Assembly (NCBI GenBank): GCA_024278215.1 | Contig: JAJRTR010000064.1 | Span: 1 to 60,133 of the forward strand | Source of the DNA: a bacterium | Lineage (GTDB): Bacteria; UBP15; UBA6099; JAJRTR01 | DNA length: 60,133 nt | Reading direction: 5' to 3' | In this document: positions 27,048 to 36,261 of the stretch, one piece after another | Layout: every line of letters starts with the position of its first letter | Position numbering within the stretch: the first letter of the stretch is position 1 | Program-made: the position numbers and the translations under genes | Notes under the pieces: model-generated | What the model was told of the DNA's origin: nothing | Database searches by the model: none | Seen by the model: the letters and a program-made list of their open reading frames with translations, nothing else

Positions 27048-29150
27048 TCAGTCGCCCTTGATGACGACTTCGTGGAAGGCGGCGACACCGGTGTAGAGGT
27101 CTTTTATCTGCTTGAGCAGGGCCAGCCGGTTTGCGCGCACTTCGGCGTCCTCGGACATAACCAGCACATTGTCGAAGAAGTAATGCGCCGGTTTTGTCAG
27201 GTCGTAAAGCGCCTCGATCTTCTGCCCGAAAGCTTCGGTACCGGCCCGTGCAATTTTATCAGCCACCGATTTATATGCCTCGTACAGTTCTTTCTCCGGC
27301 ACCTCGCCAAGTTTGTCCGGATCGACTTCTTTTGTTTTGAAGTCGCCGCTTTTCGCCGACTTTTTCTGTATGTTTGAAACACGGGTATAAACCTCGTGCA
27401 TATCTTTGAATTCCTGAGTGTCCCTTGCAACCGCGAGAGCGGACGCCATGAGCCGCGCGTGATGCAGCGAGGGCGCGCCGGGAAGGTTCACCGCGTTGAC
27501 AACATCGTAGTCGAACCCGAGTGATTCCATGAAACCGTCGAAGCGGCCTTTGAAGAAGTCGAGGAGTTCGCCGCCGACTTTTGCACACTGATCCCGTGGG
27601 ATTATGTCTGTGTTGTACTGCTGAATCGCGAGATTTATGAGCGCGGGCAGTGGAATACTGAACTTACGGTCTTCGAGAATCCTGATGACGCCGAGGGCCT
27701 GCCGCCTTAGCTGGAAAGGATCGGCGGATCCCGTGGGCTGGAAGCCGATTGCGAAGAAGCCGGAAAGCGTGTCCATCTTATCCGCGACGGCAACGAGCGC
27801 GCCGGGCAGAGTCAGCGGCAGGTCGCCGCCCGCGAAACGCGGCATATAATGATCTTCTATTGCCTGCGCGACCGCCTCCGGCTCGCCTGCTTTCAGCGCA
27901 TAGTACTTGCCTACCGTGCCCTGTATATCCGTATATTCAAAAACCATTTGAGTTGTCAGATCGGCCTTCATGAGCCTTGCCGCCCGACGCGCCGTTTCGA
28001 TGTCCGCCTCTCTTGCGCCGAGCATCCCACCCAGTTCTTCCACAAGCGAGATCACGCGCCCGGTCTTTTCGAGAAGGTTGCCGAGTTTCTGCTGGAAAGT
28101 TATGCGGCTGAGCTTTTCAACACGTTCGGGGAGCGGTACGCGAAGGTCGGTTTCATAGAAGAATTGCGCGTCCTTGAGGCGCGAGATAAGCACCTTTTCG
28201 TATCCTCTTTGTACGATTTCATTATCTGTCAGCGGAGCGTTCATCACATTGATAAAACGTGGCAATACCTTCCCGGTGTTCCTGTCGAATATGGGGAAGT
28301 AGTGCTGATTTTTTTCTATACATATTGTCAGGACCTCTTTGGGCAACTGTGTAAATTCTTCCGGGAAAACGCCTGAGCCGACATAAGGATATTCCACAAG
28401 GTAGTTGACTTCTTCGAGCAGTTTGTCGGTTATATGCGGTTCTCCGTCGGCAAGGCGCAGGACCTCGTCGCGAATCATTTTTCTGCGTTTTTCGTGGTCG
28501 GGCATGACGCCGGCGGCTTCGAGTTTGTCGAAGTATTCGACAGTCGAATTGATTTCAATCGGGTCGTCGCCGAAGCAGCGGTTGCCGTAGGTCAGATTGC
28601 CGCAGGGGATGCCTTCGATATCGACGATTATCGGCTTGCCTCCGAAGAGGAAAAGCAGCCGGCGGATCGGTCGCGCGAACCGCAGTGTGCGCACGTCCCA
28701 GCGCATACTTTTAGGAAAGTGAAGTGACACTATCAGCTTATGCATCAGGCCGGAGATCACATCGCAAGTCGGTTTTCCCGTGTCTTTTATCAAGGCGAAA
28801 ACGTATTCGCCTTTCGGAGTATTTTTCACAGTGAGATCGGAAGTGGACACTTTTCTGGAAGCGGCGAATTTTTCTGCGACGGCAGTCCAGTTGCCGTCAG
28901 CGTCGCGTGCTATCTTCGCGGGAGGCCCCTTTATCTCGGTTTCGACATCTTTTTGCCTGGCGGCGACATCGTTTGCAATCAGGGTGAGGCGGCGCGGTGT
29001 CGAATAAGTTTTCACAGCGCCGGTCTCGATACGGTTTTCTTCGCAGAATTCGTTGAACAGAGCCACCATATTATTCATTGCCGGTGCAATGTATGATGAA
29101 GGTATCTCTTCACAACCGATTTCAATAAGCAGGTCTTTTTCCGTACTCAA
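27048..29150 (-). CDS. glyS: Glycine--tRNA ligase beta subunit
   Basis: The 700-aa protein is the beta chain of the alpha2beta2 bacterial glycyl-tRNA synthetase. Signatures: LLIEIGCEEIPSSYIAPAMNNM, TYSTPRRLTLIANDV, KSMRWDVRTLRFARPIRRLLFLFGG, EVLTICIEKNQHYFPIFD, LISRLKDAQFFYETDLRVPLPERVEKL and ITFQQKLG. The C-terminus is helical with the VMSEDAEVRANRLALLKQIKDLY anticodon-binding stretch. Translation starts at TTG (29150) with GGAG eight bases upstream. It follows ppdK by 21 bp. The catalytic alpha subunit glyQ, often directly upstream of glyS in other genomes, is not here, so it must be elsewhere. Confidence 0.95.
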   Translation of the reverse strand: MSTEKDLLIEIGCEEIPSSYIAPAMNNMVALFNEFCEENRIETGAVKTYSTPRRLTLIANDVAARQKDVETEIKGPPAKIARDADGNWTAVAEKFAASRKVSTSDLTVKNTPKGEYVFALIKDTGKPTCDVISGLMHKLIVSLHFPKSMRWDVRTLRFARPIRRLLFLFGGKPIIVDIEGIPCGNLTYGNRCFGDDPIEINSTVEYFDKLEAAGVMPDHEKRRKMIRDEVLRLADGEPHITDKLLEEVNYLVEYPYVGSGVFPEEFTQLPKEVLTICIEKNQHYFPIFDRNTGKVLPRFINVMNAPLTDNEIVQRGYEKVLISRLKDAQFFYETDLRVPLPERVEKLSRITFQQKLGNLLEKTGRVISLVEELGGMLGAREADIETARRAARLMKADLTTQMVFEYTDIQGTVGKYYALKAGEPEAVAQAIEDHYMPRFAGGDLPLTLPGALVAVADKMDTLSGFFAIGFQPTGSADPFQLRRQALGVIRILEDRKFSIPLPALINLAIQQYNTDIIPRDQCAKVGGELLDFFKGRFDGFMESLGFDYDVVNAVNLPGAPSLHHARLMASALAVARDTQEFKDMHEVYTRVSNIQKKSAKSGDFKTKEVDPDKLGEVPEKELYEAYKSVADKIARAGTEAFGQKIEALYDLTKPAHYFFDNVLVMSEDAEVRANRLALLKQIKDLYTGVAAFHEVVIKGD

Positions 29151-29171
29151 GGGGAAAACTCCAATCAGAAA

Positions 29172-31877
29172 TTATTCGTTTTTCGAGGGTGAAGTTTCGG
29201 CGGCGGCCAGCCTGTCGCGGATCGAAGCCTGAGCGGCGGCGAGACGCGCGATGGGCACGCGGTAGGGCGAGCAACTTATGTAATTCATGCCGAGCGAATG
29301 GCAGAAAGCGATAGTGCGTGGTTCGCCGCCATGTTCGCCGCACAGCCCAATAGTAAGGCTGCTGTTCGCCTTGCGGCCGTCGTGAGTTGCGATGCGAACA
29401 AGTCTGCCCACACCGTCCATATCTATAGTTTCGAAAGGATTCTCGTCGAGAATGTGCTGGTCGTGGTAGTAGTGAAGGAATTTGTGTTCGGCATCGTCGC
29501 GGCTGAAGCCGAAAGTTGTCTGTGTCAGATCGTTAGTGCCGAAAGAGAAGAAGTCGGCTTTTTGCGCGAGCGCACCCGCGGTAAGCGCCGCGCGGGGAAT
29601 CTCGATCAGAACGCCGATCCGGTAATGAAGCGTCACGTTCTTTTCTTCCATAAGTTTGCCGATCAGGTTGTCGAGGCGTTCCCTGATCCATTCGAATTCC
29701 CTGACGTGGCCGACCAGTGGGATCATTATTTCCGGGCGTGTTTCTATGCCTTCGGTAATCAGTTCGCAGGCGGCTTCGACAACCGCCCTGACCTGCATCT
29801 CGATAATTCCCGGGTTGATAATGCCGAGACGGCATCCCCTGAGCCCGAGCATAGGATTTATTTCCTGGTGTGAGAGAACCCGTTTTAGCAGCCGTTCTTT
29901 GCGGCGGAGTTCCTCGCCGGCTTCGCCCTGGCTGCGCATGACGGCAACTTCTTTGGTAAGTTGTTCGGCGTTTGGAAGAAATTCGTGCAGAGGGGGGTCC
30001 AGCAGACGGATAGTGACGGGTTTACCGTTAAGCGCCCTGAAAATTTCGAGAAAATCATTGCGCTGGAATTCTTCGAGTTGCACCAGCATGCGGTCGCGTT
30101 CTTCCGAGCTTTCCTCGAGTATGAGGGTGCGCATGGCGGGCAGCCGGTCTGCAGCCATAAACATCGCCTCGGTGCGGCACAGGCCGATGCCTTCGGCTCC
30201 GAACTCGATGGCACGCTGTGCATCTTCGGGTGTGTCGGCGTTCGCCCTGACTTTCATCGTCCTCATTTCGTCGGCCCATGAGAGCAGCACCCTGAATTCC
30301 GTACTGATGCTGGTCTTGCGCATGGGGACGGTACCGAGGAACACACGACCGGACGAGCCGTCGATAGTGATGATATCGCCGCGTTTTATTGTGAGGTCGC
30401 CAACCCTGATCTCGCCACGGTCGATGTCGATATTCATGCTTTCACAACCGGTGATGCACGGTTTGCCCATACGCCTTGCGACAACGGCGGCGTGGCTCGT
30501 GACACCGCCGTGCCCGGTGAGAATCCCGGTGGCGAGTTCCATAGCTTCCACGTCGTCAGTAATCGTTTCGGCTCGCACGAGAATGGCCTCGCGGGATTGC
30601 TTGATGTATCGCGCGGCTTCTTTTATATCGAAGACGACAGCGCCCGAAGCGCCGCCCGGCGACGCGGGCAGACCCTTCATAATGCTGCGCATCTGCACTT
30701 TGGGATCGATGAAGTTGTGAAGTATCTGGTCGAGTGATTCCGGCTCGATGGAGAGCACTGCTTTTTCTTTTGAAAGCAGGCCCTCATTCACCATATCGAC
30801 AGAGATTTTTATCTTTGCCTGCGCGGTGCATTGTGCGGTGTGCGTCTGGAGAATATACAGCTTTCCGCTTTCTATAGTGAACTCGATCTCCTGGGCTTCC
30901 TGAAAGTGATGTTCAAGTTTTTCGGCGACCTTTTCCAGTTCGCTGTATACAGGGAACAAGTCGCCCTGGAGTTCGCTGATTTTTTTCGGAGTGCGTGTGC
31001 CCGCCAGCACGTCTTCGCCCTGAGAACGCAAGAGGTATTCACCGAAAAGCTGTTTCGCGCCCACGATAGGATCGCGAGTGGTGACAACGCCCGATGCCGA
31101 CCTGTCGTCGAGGTTGCCGAAAACCATGCCCTGGACGATGACTGCCGAGCCCAGGTCATGCGAGATGCGCCGCAGGTTCCTGTACACTACCGCGCGTGGA
31201 TTTTCCCACGAACGTATTACAGCGACAATCGCCTCTTTCACCTGGTCGTATGGATTATCAGGGATGCTGCTCCCTGTTTCTTTGCGTATGATTTCACGAT
31301 AGTTGTCGGCGAGTTTGCGGTGGTGGTTCGAGTCGAATTCTTCTTCCGAGAACATGCCGGCATGGTTGAGCATGTCCTGTGTAGCTGCATCGAATTTGTA
31401 GGGTTTTATGCCGAGCACAGTCTCGCCGTACATGCGGGTGAAGCGCCTGTAGCAGTCGAAAACGAAATACTCGCTCATGCCTTCGTCCAGCAGGCTCGCT
31501 ATCACTTCGCGGTTCATTCCCACGTTGAGGATTGTGTCCATCATGCCGGGCATCATGACCGACGCGCCGGACCTTATGGACAGCAGGAGCGGGTTCCTGC
31601 TGGCGAACCAGCGGTCCATCGTGTTTTCAATTCTGGAAACTTCGGAACGCACCTCATAGAGCAGTTCCCTGATATCGATGTTTCCTTTGAGAATATCGAA
31701 GCCGGCATCGGTGGGAATGATAAAACCGGGTGGCACGTTGAGGCCCAGGGCCGTCATTTCAGCAAGGCTCAGCCCCTTCATCCCAATGCGGTGCAGGTCG
31801 TCGCGCCCGCAATCTTCGAATCGAACGATTACTCCGATGACTTGCCTCGTTTCTCCTGCTGTTTTATCTTTTCCCAC
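29172..31877 (-). CDS. ppdK: Pyruvate, phosphate dikinase
   Basis: 901 aa; interconverts pyruvate, ATP and phosphate with phosphoenolpyruvate, AMP and pyrophosphate. N-terminal ATP-grasp-like part: GMKGLSLAEMTALGLNVPPGFIIPTDAG, SIRSGASVMMPGMMDTILNVGMN. Phosphohistidine domain: GILTGHGGVTSHAAVVARRMGKPCITGCE, with the active histidine in TSHAAVV. C-terminal PEP-binding barrel: GIGLCRTEAMF, NPMLGLRGCRLGI, FSFGTNDLTQTTFGFSRDD and catalytic Cys in IGLCGEHGGEP. The apparent start is GTG at 31877, overlapping mazG by 49 bp; a later ATG at 31781 would remove part of the conserved N-terminus. It is central to gluconeogenic or PPi-linked glycolytic flux. Confidence 0.95.
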   Translation of the reverse strand: MGKDKTAGETRQVIGVIVRFEDCGRDDLHRIGMKGLSLAEMTALGLNVPPGFIIPTDAGFDILKGNIDIRELLYEVRSEVSRIENTMDRWFASRNPLLLSIRSGASVMMPGMMDTILNVGMNREVIASLLDEGMSEYFVFDCYRRFTRMYGETVLGIKPYKFDAATQDMLNHAGMFSEEEFDSNHHRKLADNYREIIRKETGSSIPDNPYDQVKEAIVAVIRSWENPRAVVYRNLRRISHDLGSAVIVQGMVFGNLDDRSASGVVTTRDPIVGAKQLFGEYLLRSQGEDVLAGTRTPKKISELQGDLFPVYSELEKVAEKLEHHFQEAQEIEFTIESGKLYILQTHTAQCTAQAKIKISVDMVNEGLLSKEKAVLSIEPESLDQILHNFIDPKVQMRSIMKGLPASPGGASGAVVFDIKEAARYIKQSREAILVRAETITDDVEAMELATGILTGHGGVTSHAAVVARRMGKPCITGCESMNIDIDRGEIRVGDLTIKRGDIITIDGSSGRVFLGTVPMRKTSISTEFRVLLSWADEMRTMKVRANADTPEDAQRAIEFGAEGIGLCRTEAMFMAADRLPAMRTLILEESSEERDRMLVQLEEFQRNDFLEIFRALNGKPVTIRLLDPPLHEFLPNAEQLTKEVAVMRSQGEAGEELRRKERLLKRVLSHQEINPMLGLRGCRLGIINPGIIEMQVRAVVEAACELITEGIETRPEIMIPLVGHVREFEWIRERLDNLIGKLMEEKNVTLHYRIGVLIEIPRAALTAGALAQKADFFSFGTNDLTQTTFGFSRDDAEHKFLHYYHDQHILDENPFETIDMDGVGRLVRIATHDGRKANSSLTIGLCGEHGGEPRTIAFCHSLGMNYISCSPYRVPIARLAAAQASIRDRLAAAETSPSKNE

Positions 31878-32215
31878 ATTTCGATTATTTCTTTTTCATC
31901 CTTGACTTTCACATCGCCGAATACGTGCGGGTGGCGTCGCACTATCTTCTCGCCCACTTCTTTCATCACTTCGTCGAACGTGAACCGACCGTCCTCTTCG
32001 CCCACTTGGATCAGCATCAGCAGTATAAGCATCACATCGCCGAGTTCCTCGCGCATGCCCGTGTCCGACCCGCGCTCGATCTCCACGATCGCTTCCTCGA
32101 CTTCTTCACGCAGGAACGGCGCGAGCGTCTCCATTGTCTGGCGCCTGTCCCACGGACAACCGTTTTCTCCGCGTAGCGTTCGTATCAGACCCCTGAACTT
32201 TTCAAATTCGCTCAT
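31829..32215 (-). CDS. mazG: MazG-type nucleoside triphosphate pyrophosphohydrolase
   Basis: The protein is 128 aa from ATG 32215 (MSEFEKFRGL), with GAGGGA just upstream; a longer frame to 32284 is less likely. MazG motifs: RGENGCPWDRRQTMETLAPFLREEVEEAIVEIE with the E-x-x-E-E metal ligands, ELGDVMLILLMLIQVGEEDG and the ending RRHPHVFGD. It is a single-domain form, about half of E. coli MazG, and hydrolyses non-canonical or excess NTPs. It is the first gene of the mazG-ppdK-glyS cluster. Confidence 0.92.
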   Translation of the reverse strand: MSEFEKFRGLIRTLRGENGCPWDRRQTMETLAPFLREEVEEAIVEIERGSDTGMREELGDVMLILLMLIQVGEEDGRFTFDEVMKEVGEKIVRRHPHVFGDVKVKDEKEIIEMWEKIKQQEKRGKSSE

Positions 32216-32361
32216 TCCCTCGCCACATTCCCCGGAGATGTCAAATAAGTAATATAGTTTATATACCTCAAACAAACAATTCAATATTGGAGATCATGAG
32301 ATTGCCATGTTGTTGTGAAAACAGTGGTAAGCTATCCTGCCCGAATTTATTGCACCTGGCT

Positions 32362-32910
32362 CTACCTGATTCTTTTATCACCGTATTCGTCATTCATTCG
32401 TTTCTTTACGGCTTTATAAAAATCTTTCATGTTCGGTTCCGCCAGCTTTCCGATGAACGGAACAACTATTTTGACTGCTTTCTGCACAAGCCTGTCGGGC
32501 AGGCCTGGAAGCCTCTTAAGTGTAATATCGAATGTGCCGTCGATTACAACTTTTGTCCCTTTCTCCTCTTCATAGTAATAGGTAAAACCCGAACTATGGA
32601 CATATTCCGTGAAGTAATCGGTAATAACCTTCCATTCGATGATTTTTTTCTCGTGGTCGCAGATCATTTCCTCATGCCAGCGCAGCATTTTGGGTTTTAT
32701 CACCGGCCTCGCTATTGCAGGAATCGCGCCGTCTCCATGGAAACGAAGCAGGAAAAATTCACGACCGTCCTCGAGCATCTCCTGCTTTTTGGTTTTTATC
32801 TTCGTCACGTTAGGGACATATTTCTGAAGCGGGTCGAAGTCTTTCGAGGTTGCTTCAAAAGTGACATCGAGAGGATAAGGAAAATGTTCGATAAGCTTGA
32901 ATTTATACAT
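32362..32910 (-). CDS. SRPBCC/START-fold protein (DUF2505-like)
   Basis: 182 aa from ATG 32910 with a perfect GGAGG ribosome site. It shows the SRPBCC pattern: N-terminal strand (YKFKLIEHFPYPLDVTFEATSKDF), long curved sheet (KKIIEWKVITDYFTEYVHSSGFTYYYEEEKGTKVVIDGTFDI) and a C-terminal helix (FYKAVKKRMNDEYG). It has no signal peptide. The fold holds hydrophobic ligands such as lipids; the ligand here is unknown. DUF2505 is the closest family I can suggest. It lies alone between mazG and the zinc peptidase. Confidence 0.65.
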   Translation of the reverse strand: MYKFKLIEHFPYPLDVTFEATSKDFDPLQKYVPNVTKIKTKKQEMLEDGREFFLLRFHGDGAIPAIARPVIKPKMLRWHEEMICDHEKKIIEWKVITDYFTEYVHSSGFTYYYEEEKGTKVVIDGTFDITLKRLPGLPDRLVQKAVKIVVPFIGKLAEPNMKDFYKAVKKRMNDEYGDKRIR

Positions 32911-33029
32911 GCGGCCTCCAGATTCCAAAAGGCAACCCAATGTGCCTGAAAGTTGAAATCGCTATGGTAAATCTTACCATCCGCTGGGTGTCCCGGACAA
33001 TTTATCTCCCGGCTACGGTGTTGCGTCTA

Positions 33030-34754
33030 TTATTCTTCGCCGATGAGATTGTCAGCTATCTTCAGCCGGCGCTCCATCCGCCTGACAAACATTTTATAAT
33101 TCGCGTTTTCGTAACCCGCAAGCTGCGCCATTTCGTCCGCATTATGCTTGCCGCCTTCCAGCCACAGCCTGGTCTTGAGCAGTTCGCCGGCACCCTTGTC
33201 GGTAAACCATTCCGGCCCGAATTTATCACGCATCATTTCGTTCAACTGGGCAGCGAGCATGAATGCCCTGGCATAGTCGGCCGAATAGAAAAACGAGTCT
33301 ACATCCGTGCGATACCTCAGCGCTTCCGTGTCAGTGAGCGGGAACCCGTAGGCGTCGCTGAAAAGGTCCTGGTACACCTTGTGCGGATCATCTGTCTGAC
33401 CGCTGTAGACGCCCCTGTAAATTTCCGGCGAACCACCGTGCAGTATTGTTTCATAAATAAGTTTTGCGCGGTTGTAGCGTCTGACCATGTAAACATCCCA
33501 GAACACGCGGTTGCGGATCAGCAAGCCCATGTCTTTGTCGGTCATCAGCGGCACACGGTCTTCAGGTTTCTGGAACCGGTTGTATTCCTTCACCAGTTCC
33601 CTGTATCTGACCAGCCAATCATACTCGCCCCAGACCGTCTCGAAAAAAATGGCGAATCCTTCTGTGACGGCGTTATCGCCCAGTTGCTGGAACTCCCATG
33701 TTTTAGTGGTAGTATTGGCGAAGTGGAGCGCGTGGCCGCCTTCGTGGAAGAAAGTCTCGAAGTCCGATATGCCGCCGGAGGGCTTGACGGTTATGCGGAC
33801 ATCGCTGGGGACGGTGATGGAATAGCACGCCGCGCGCGGCACCTTTTTGGGCCTGATCTCGTCGTCGATTTTTATTGTGTCGCCGGACGCCGTCGTCAGG
33901 TCCAGTCCCATGCCTTCGATAAAATACATGAACGTGGGTATCACGAGTTGCGCCGGGAAAAATTTCTTGAGATGCGGCACCGAAGCAAGGAACTGTATGT
34001 CCGCCCTGCTGAATTCCGACACCGGGATGCCCATCGCTACATCCACTTCCTCCGCGAGCAGTTTCCTGTACAGATCATCATATTTTTCATAGAACTTTTC
34101 CGACATCGCCAGCAGATTCTTCAGGTCTACATGCCTGTATTCCTCTGATAGCGACACATAATCCGAGTAGCCGATTTCCTTTGCAAGTTCCTGCAATCGC
34201 TCCTCCTGCCTGGAATATATCGGGTTGATAGATTCTTTCCAGACCCGGGCCTGCGCGGCCTGGAGTTTCTGGCGTCGTTCCGGGTTTGTTTCCTGCGCCA
34301 TCAATACATGAATCTGTCTGTAGGGCACAGGTTTCTTTTCCCAGTCGAGTGTAACGGTCGCGTTCGCTTCCTCGTTATTTATCTCGTCGTCGAAATGCGC
34401 GGTGTCCAAAGCCATATATTCCAGCATCATAGCGTTTTTCATGAACTGCAGTGCGCGCCGATCGTCGTCACCCAGAGACTTGTCTTCCATCAGCGAAGCA
34501 ATTTTCGCGATTGTTTTCTTTGAGAAAAGGTCTTCGTGTCCCGCATAGCTTTCGGCGAAAACACTTCGCTCACCCTGCGTGCGGACGAACCAGCTCAGCA
34601 ACGACTGTACCGTATACAGCGAACTAACCGTGTGCCTTATCTTCAAATAGTCTTTGTCCTTTATCTCCGCCGCCGCCGGTGCACATATCGACATTCCGGC
34701 AATCGCCAGAAACGCAAACAAAAGTATCCCGCTCAGTGTTTTCCTTGTTGTCAT
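33030..34754 (-). CDS. Secreted M3/M2-like zinc metallopeptidase
   Basis: 574 aa from ATG 34754, supported by GGGAGGG upstream and a signal peptide (GILLFAFLAIAGMSICAPAAA). The longer open frame to 35312 overlaps the SIS-isomerase gene and should be discarded. Zinc motif: FETFFHEGGHALHFANT, HExxH as HEGGH, with a downstream glutamate in AVTEGFAIFFETVWGEYDW. The helical architecture and motifs resemble the M3/M2 oligopeptidase and peptidyl-dipeptidase clan. It probably trims peptides in the periplasm or outside. M2-like (angiotensin-converting-enzyme-like) versus M3 cannot be settled by eye. Confidence 0.8.
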   Translation of the reverse strand: MTTRKTLSGILLFAFLAIAGMSICAPAAAEIKDKDYLKIRHTVSSLYTVQSLLSWFVRTQGERSVFAESYAGHEDLFSKKTIAKIASLMEDKSLGDDDRRALQFMKNAMMLEYMALDTAHFDDEINNEEANATVTLDWEKKPVPYRQIHVLMAQETNPERRQKLQAAQARVWKESINPIYSRQEERLQELAKEIGYSDYVSLSEEYRHVDLKNLLAMSEKFYEKYDDLYRKLLAEEVDVAMGIPVSEFSRADIQFLASVPHLKKFFPAQLVIPTFMYFIEGMGLDLTTASGDTIKIDDEIRPKKVPRAACYSITVPSDVRITVKPSGGISDFETFFHEGGHALHFANTTTKTWEFQQLGDNAVTEGFAIFFETVWGEYDWLVRYRELVKEYNRFQKPEDRVPLMTDKDMGLLIRNRVFWDVYMVRRYNRAKLIYETILHGGSPEIYRGVYSGQTDDPHKVYQDLFSDAYGFPLTDTEALRYRTDVDSFFYSADYARAFMLAAQLNEMMRDKFGPEWFTDKGAGELLKTRLWLEGGKHNADEMAQLAGYENANYKMFVRRMERRLKIADNLIGEE

Positions 34755-34828
34755 ACAGCCCTCCCCGGAGTTCGTTTTTCTTTTTGCATATATATATAAT
34801 ATCTTTATTCTTTTATATCCAACCTGTT

Positions 34829-35425
34829 TCAGTCGTCGCGCTTTCTTGATTTTCTGCCCAGCGCGCCGCCTGGATGACAGAAAGCAAAATCCGCCGGGCC
34901 GAACCCTTTCGCGCGTGACACAGCCACCGCGAGCGCGTCGCCCAGCGCAAGTGTCACCGTCGAACTGGATGTCGGCGCAAGCCCCAGGTGATCCGCTTCG
35001 CGCTCTACTCCTATATCCAGCACAACATCCGCGCACAGTCCAAGTTCCGAATGCCTGTTGCCGGTCATTGCGATAACTATGTTGCCCATCTGTTTCGCAA
35101 TGCCCGCCGCGGCAACGACTTCGGTCGTTGCTCCGCTGTTCGAGATCGCTATGACGACATCGCCCTTCGACATCATGCCCGAGTCGCCGTGCAGCGCTTC
35201 TGTCGAGTGCATAAAGATAGATAGTGTGCCGAGGCTGGCCATTGTCGCGGCGATCTTTTTCCCCACATGCCCCGACTTGCCTATGCCGGTGACAATCACT
35301 CTGCCTTCGCATTTTTCAATGATTCCGGCGGCGGTTCCGAAGTCCGCGCTCAGCCTGTTTTTAAGTTCTTTCAGGGCATCTATTTCATATTGCAGTACTT
35401 CCAGACCCCATTCGAGATAATCCAT
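34829..35425 (-). CDS. SIS-domain D-arabinose-5-phosphate isomerase, no CBS domains
   Basis: 198 aa from ATG 35425, which overlaps the preceding stop as ATGA. The SIS fold is clear: RVIVTGIGKSGHVGKKIAATMASLGTLSIFMHSTEALHGDSGMMSKGDVVIAISNSGATTEVV, then the family-specific LAPTSSSTVTLALGDALAVAVSRAKGF and DFAFCHPGGALGRK. These place it with KdsD/KpsF, converting ribulose-5-phosphate to arabinose-5-phosphate for Kdo. Normal KdsD (~325 aa) continues with two CBS domains; here the frame stops eight residues after GGALG and no CBS sequence follows in any frame, so this is a minimal SIS-only form. It was selected over a 293-residue frame that starts inside the next gene. Confidence 0.82.
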   Translation of the reverse strand: MDYLEWGLEVLQYEIDALKELKNRLSADFGTAAGIIEKCEGRVIVTGIGKSGHVGKKIAATMASLGTLSIFMHSTEALHGDSGMMSKGDVVIAISNSGATTEVVAAAGIAKQMGNIVIAMTGNRHSELGLCADVVLDIGVEREADHLGLAPTSSSTVTLALGDALAVAVSRAKGFGPADFAFCHPGGALGRKSRKRDD

Positions 35426-36261
35426 CACTCGACCTCCGCCGCCGCCGCTGCAGGTTCGACGACTCGGCCCGCGAGATACCACCTGACTGCGAAAAGAACC
35501 ACAAGCGCGGCAAGCGGCCCGAGCACCGAAACCACTCCCGCCGCAATCGTCGTGTTCCATGCGGCAAGATACAGCGTGCCCGCTGCCGCGATTATCACCG
35601 CGAGCCCCATTACCTTCAGTCGCAGCAGCGCGACAATCAGCAGCGCGACAAGCGCCACACTCGCACGTCCCATTATCACTATCATGTTCGACATAGTGAA
35701 ATCTTTCCACAGAACGGCCGTAAGAAATATTCCCAGTGAAAACGAGAATGTCAGAATATAAAGATATATTATTATCCTGATCGGTTCTGAGACACCAGCG
35801 AAAAATGTTGCCGGCGCCTTTTTACCGCCGCCGCTGCCGCCGTAACAGTAGGACGACCATATTGTGAGCGCACTTGTCGCAAGCAGAATGTTGATGCCGA
35901 GAAACTCGACCGCGCGTTCCATCGGCCAGAGCGGCCAGTAGTAGCCGAAGACCGGGAGAGCGTCGGCGCTGCCGAGTTGCGCAAACTCCAGCGAACTCTC
36001 CGGTGCTACATAAAGAATCACAAACCGAATGAGGAAAAACGCGGAAGCAAGGGCGAGAAAATGTGCGAGCATGGCGTTGCCGGACAAGCGGTCGAGATTC
36101 TGTTTGAACCTGAAGCCGCCGGAATAAAAAGCCGCAACAGCCAGCGGCGACGCTGCCAGTGCGAAAACGATGACGATCTCAAGCCGCTGGGTTCTGACAA
36201 AAAGCCAGCCGATAGCGAATATGTAGACCGACAGCAAAATTGCAAAATTAAAGTTTTTCAA
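35425..36261 (-). CDS. Polytopic membrane protein of unknown function
   Basis: About 278 aa if translation begins at TTG 36261, where GGAGG lies 12 bases upstream and the reading frame enters the first membrane segment (NFAILLSVYIFAIGWLFV). A longer frame to 36330 overlaps coaE by 83 bp with an unlikely Arg-rich leader. About seven membrane helices are visible. The centre has a hydrophilic Gly/Lys loop (YGGSGGGKKAPATFF). It is coupled to the SIS isomerase by ATGA and to coaE by close spacing. I do not recognise the family. Its position suggests envelope biogenesis, which is inference. Confidence 0.6.
   Translation of the reverse strand: MKNFNFAILLSVYIFAIGWLFVRTQRLEIVIVFALAASPLAVAAFYSGGFRFKQNLDRLSGNAMLAHFLALASAFFLIRFVILYVAPESSLEFAQLGSADALPVFGYYWPLWPMERAVEFLGINILLATSALTIWSSYCYGGSGGGKKAPATFFAGVSEPIRIIIYLYILTFSFSLGIFLTAVLWKDFTMSNMIVIMGRASVALVALLIVALLRLKVMGLAVIIAAAGTLYLAAWNTTIAAGVVSVLGPLAALVVLFAVRWYLAGRVVEPAAAAAEVE

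Noticed and set aside
30831-32252. Plus-strand open frame (473 codons) opposite ppdK and mazG
   Set aside because: Shadow of two conserved minus-strand genes; no recognisable domains.
34755-35312. N-terminal extension of the zinc peptidase frame
   Set aside because: It overlaps the SIS isomerase in another frame, while a signal peptide and ribosome site support a start at 34754.
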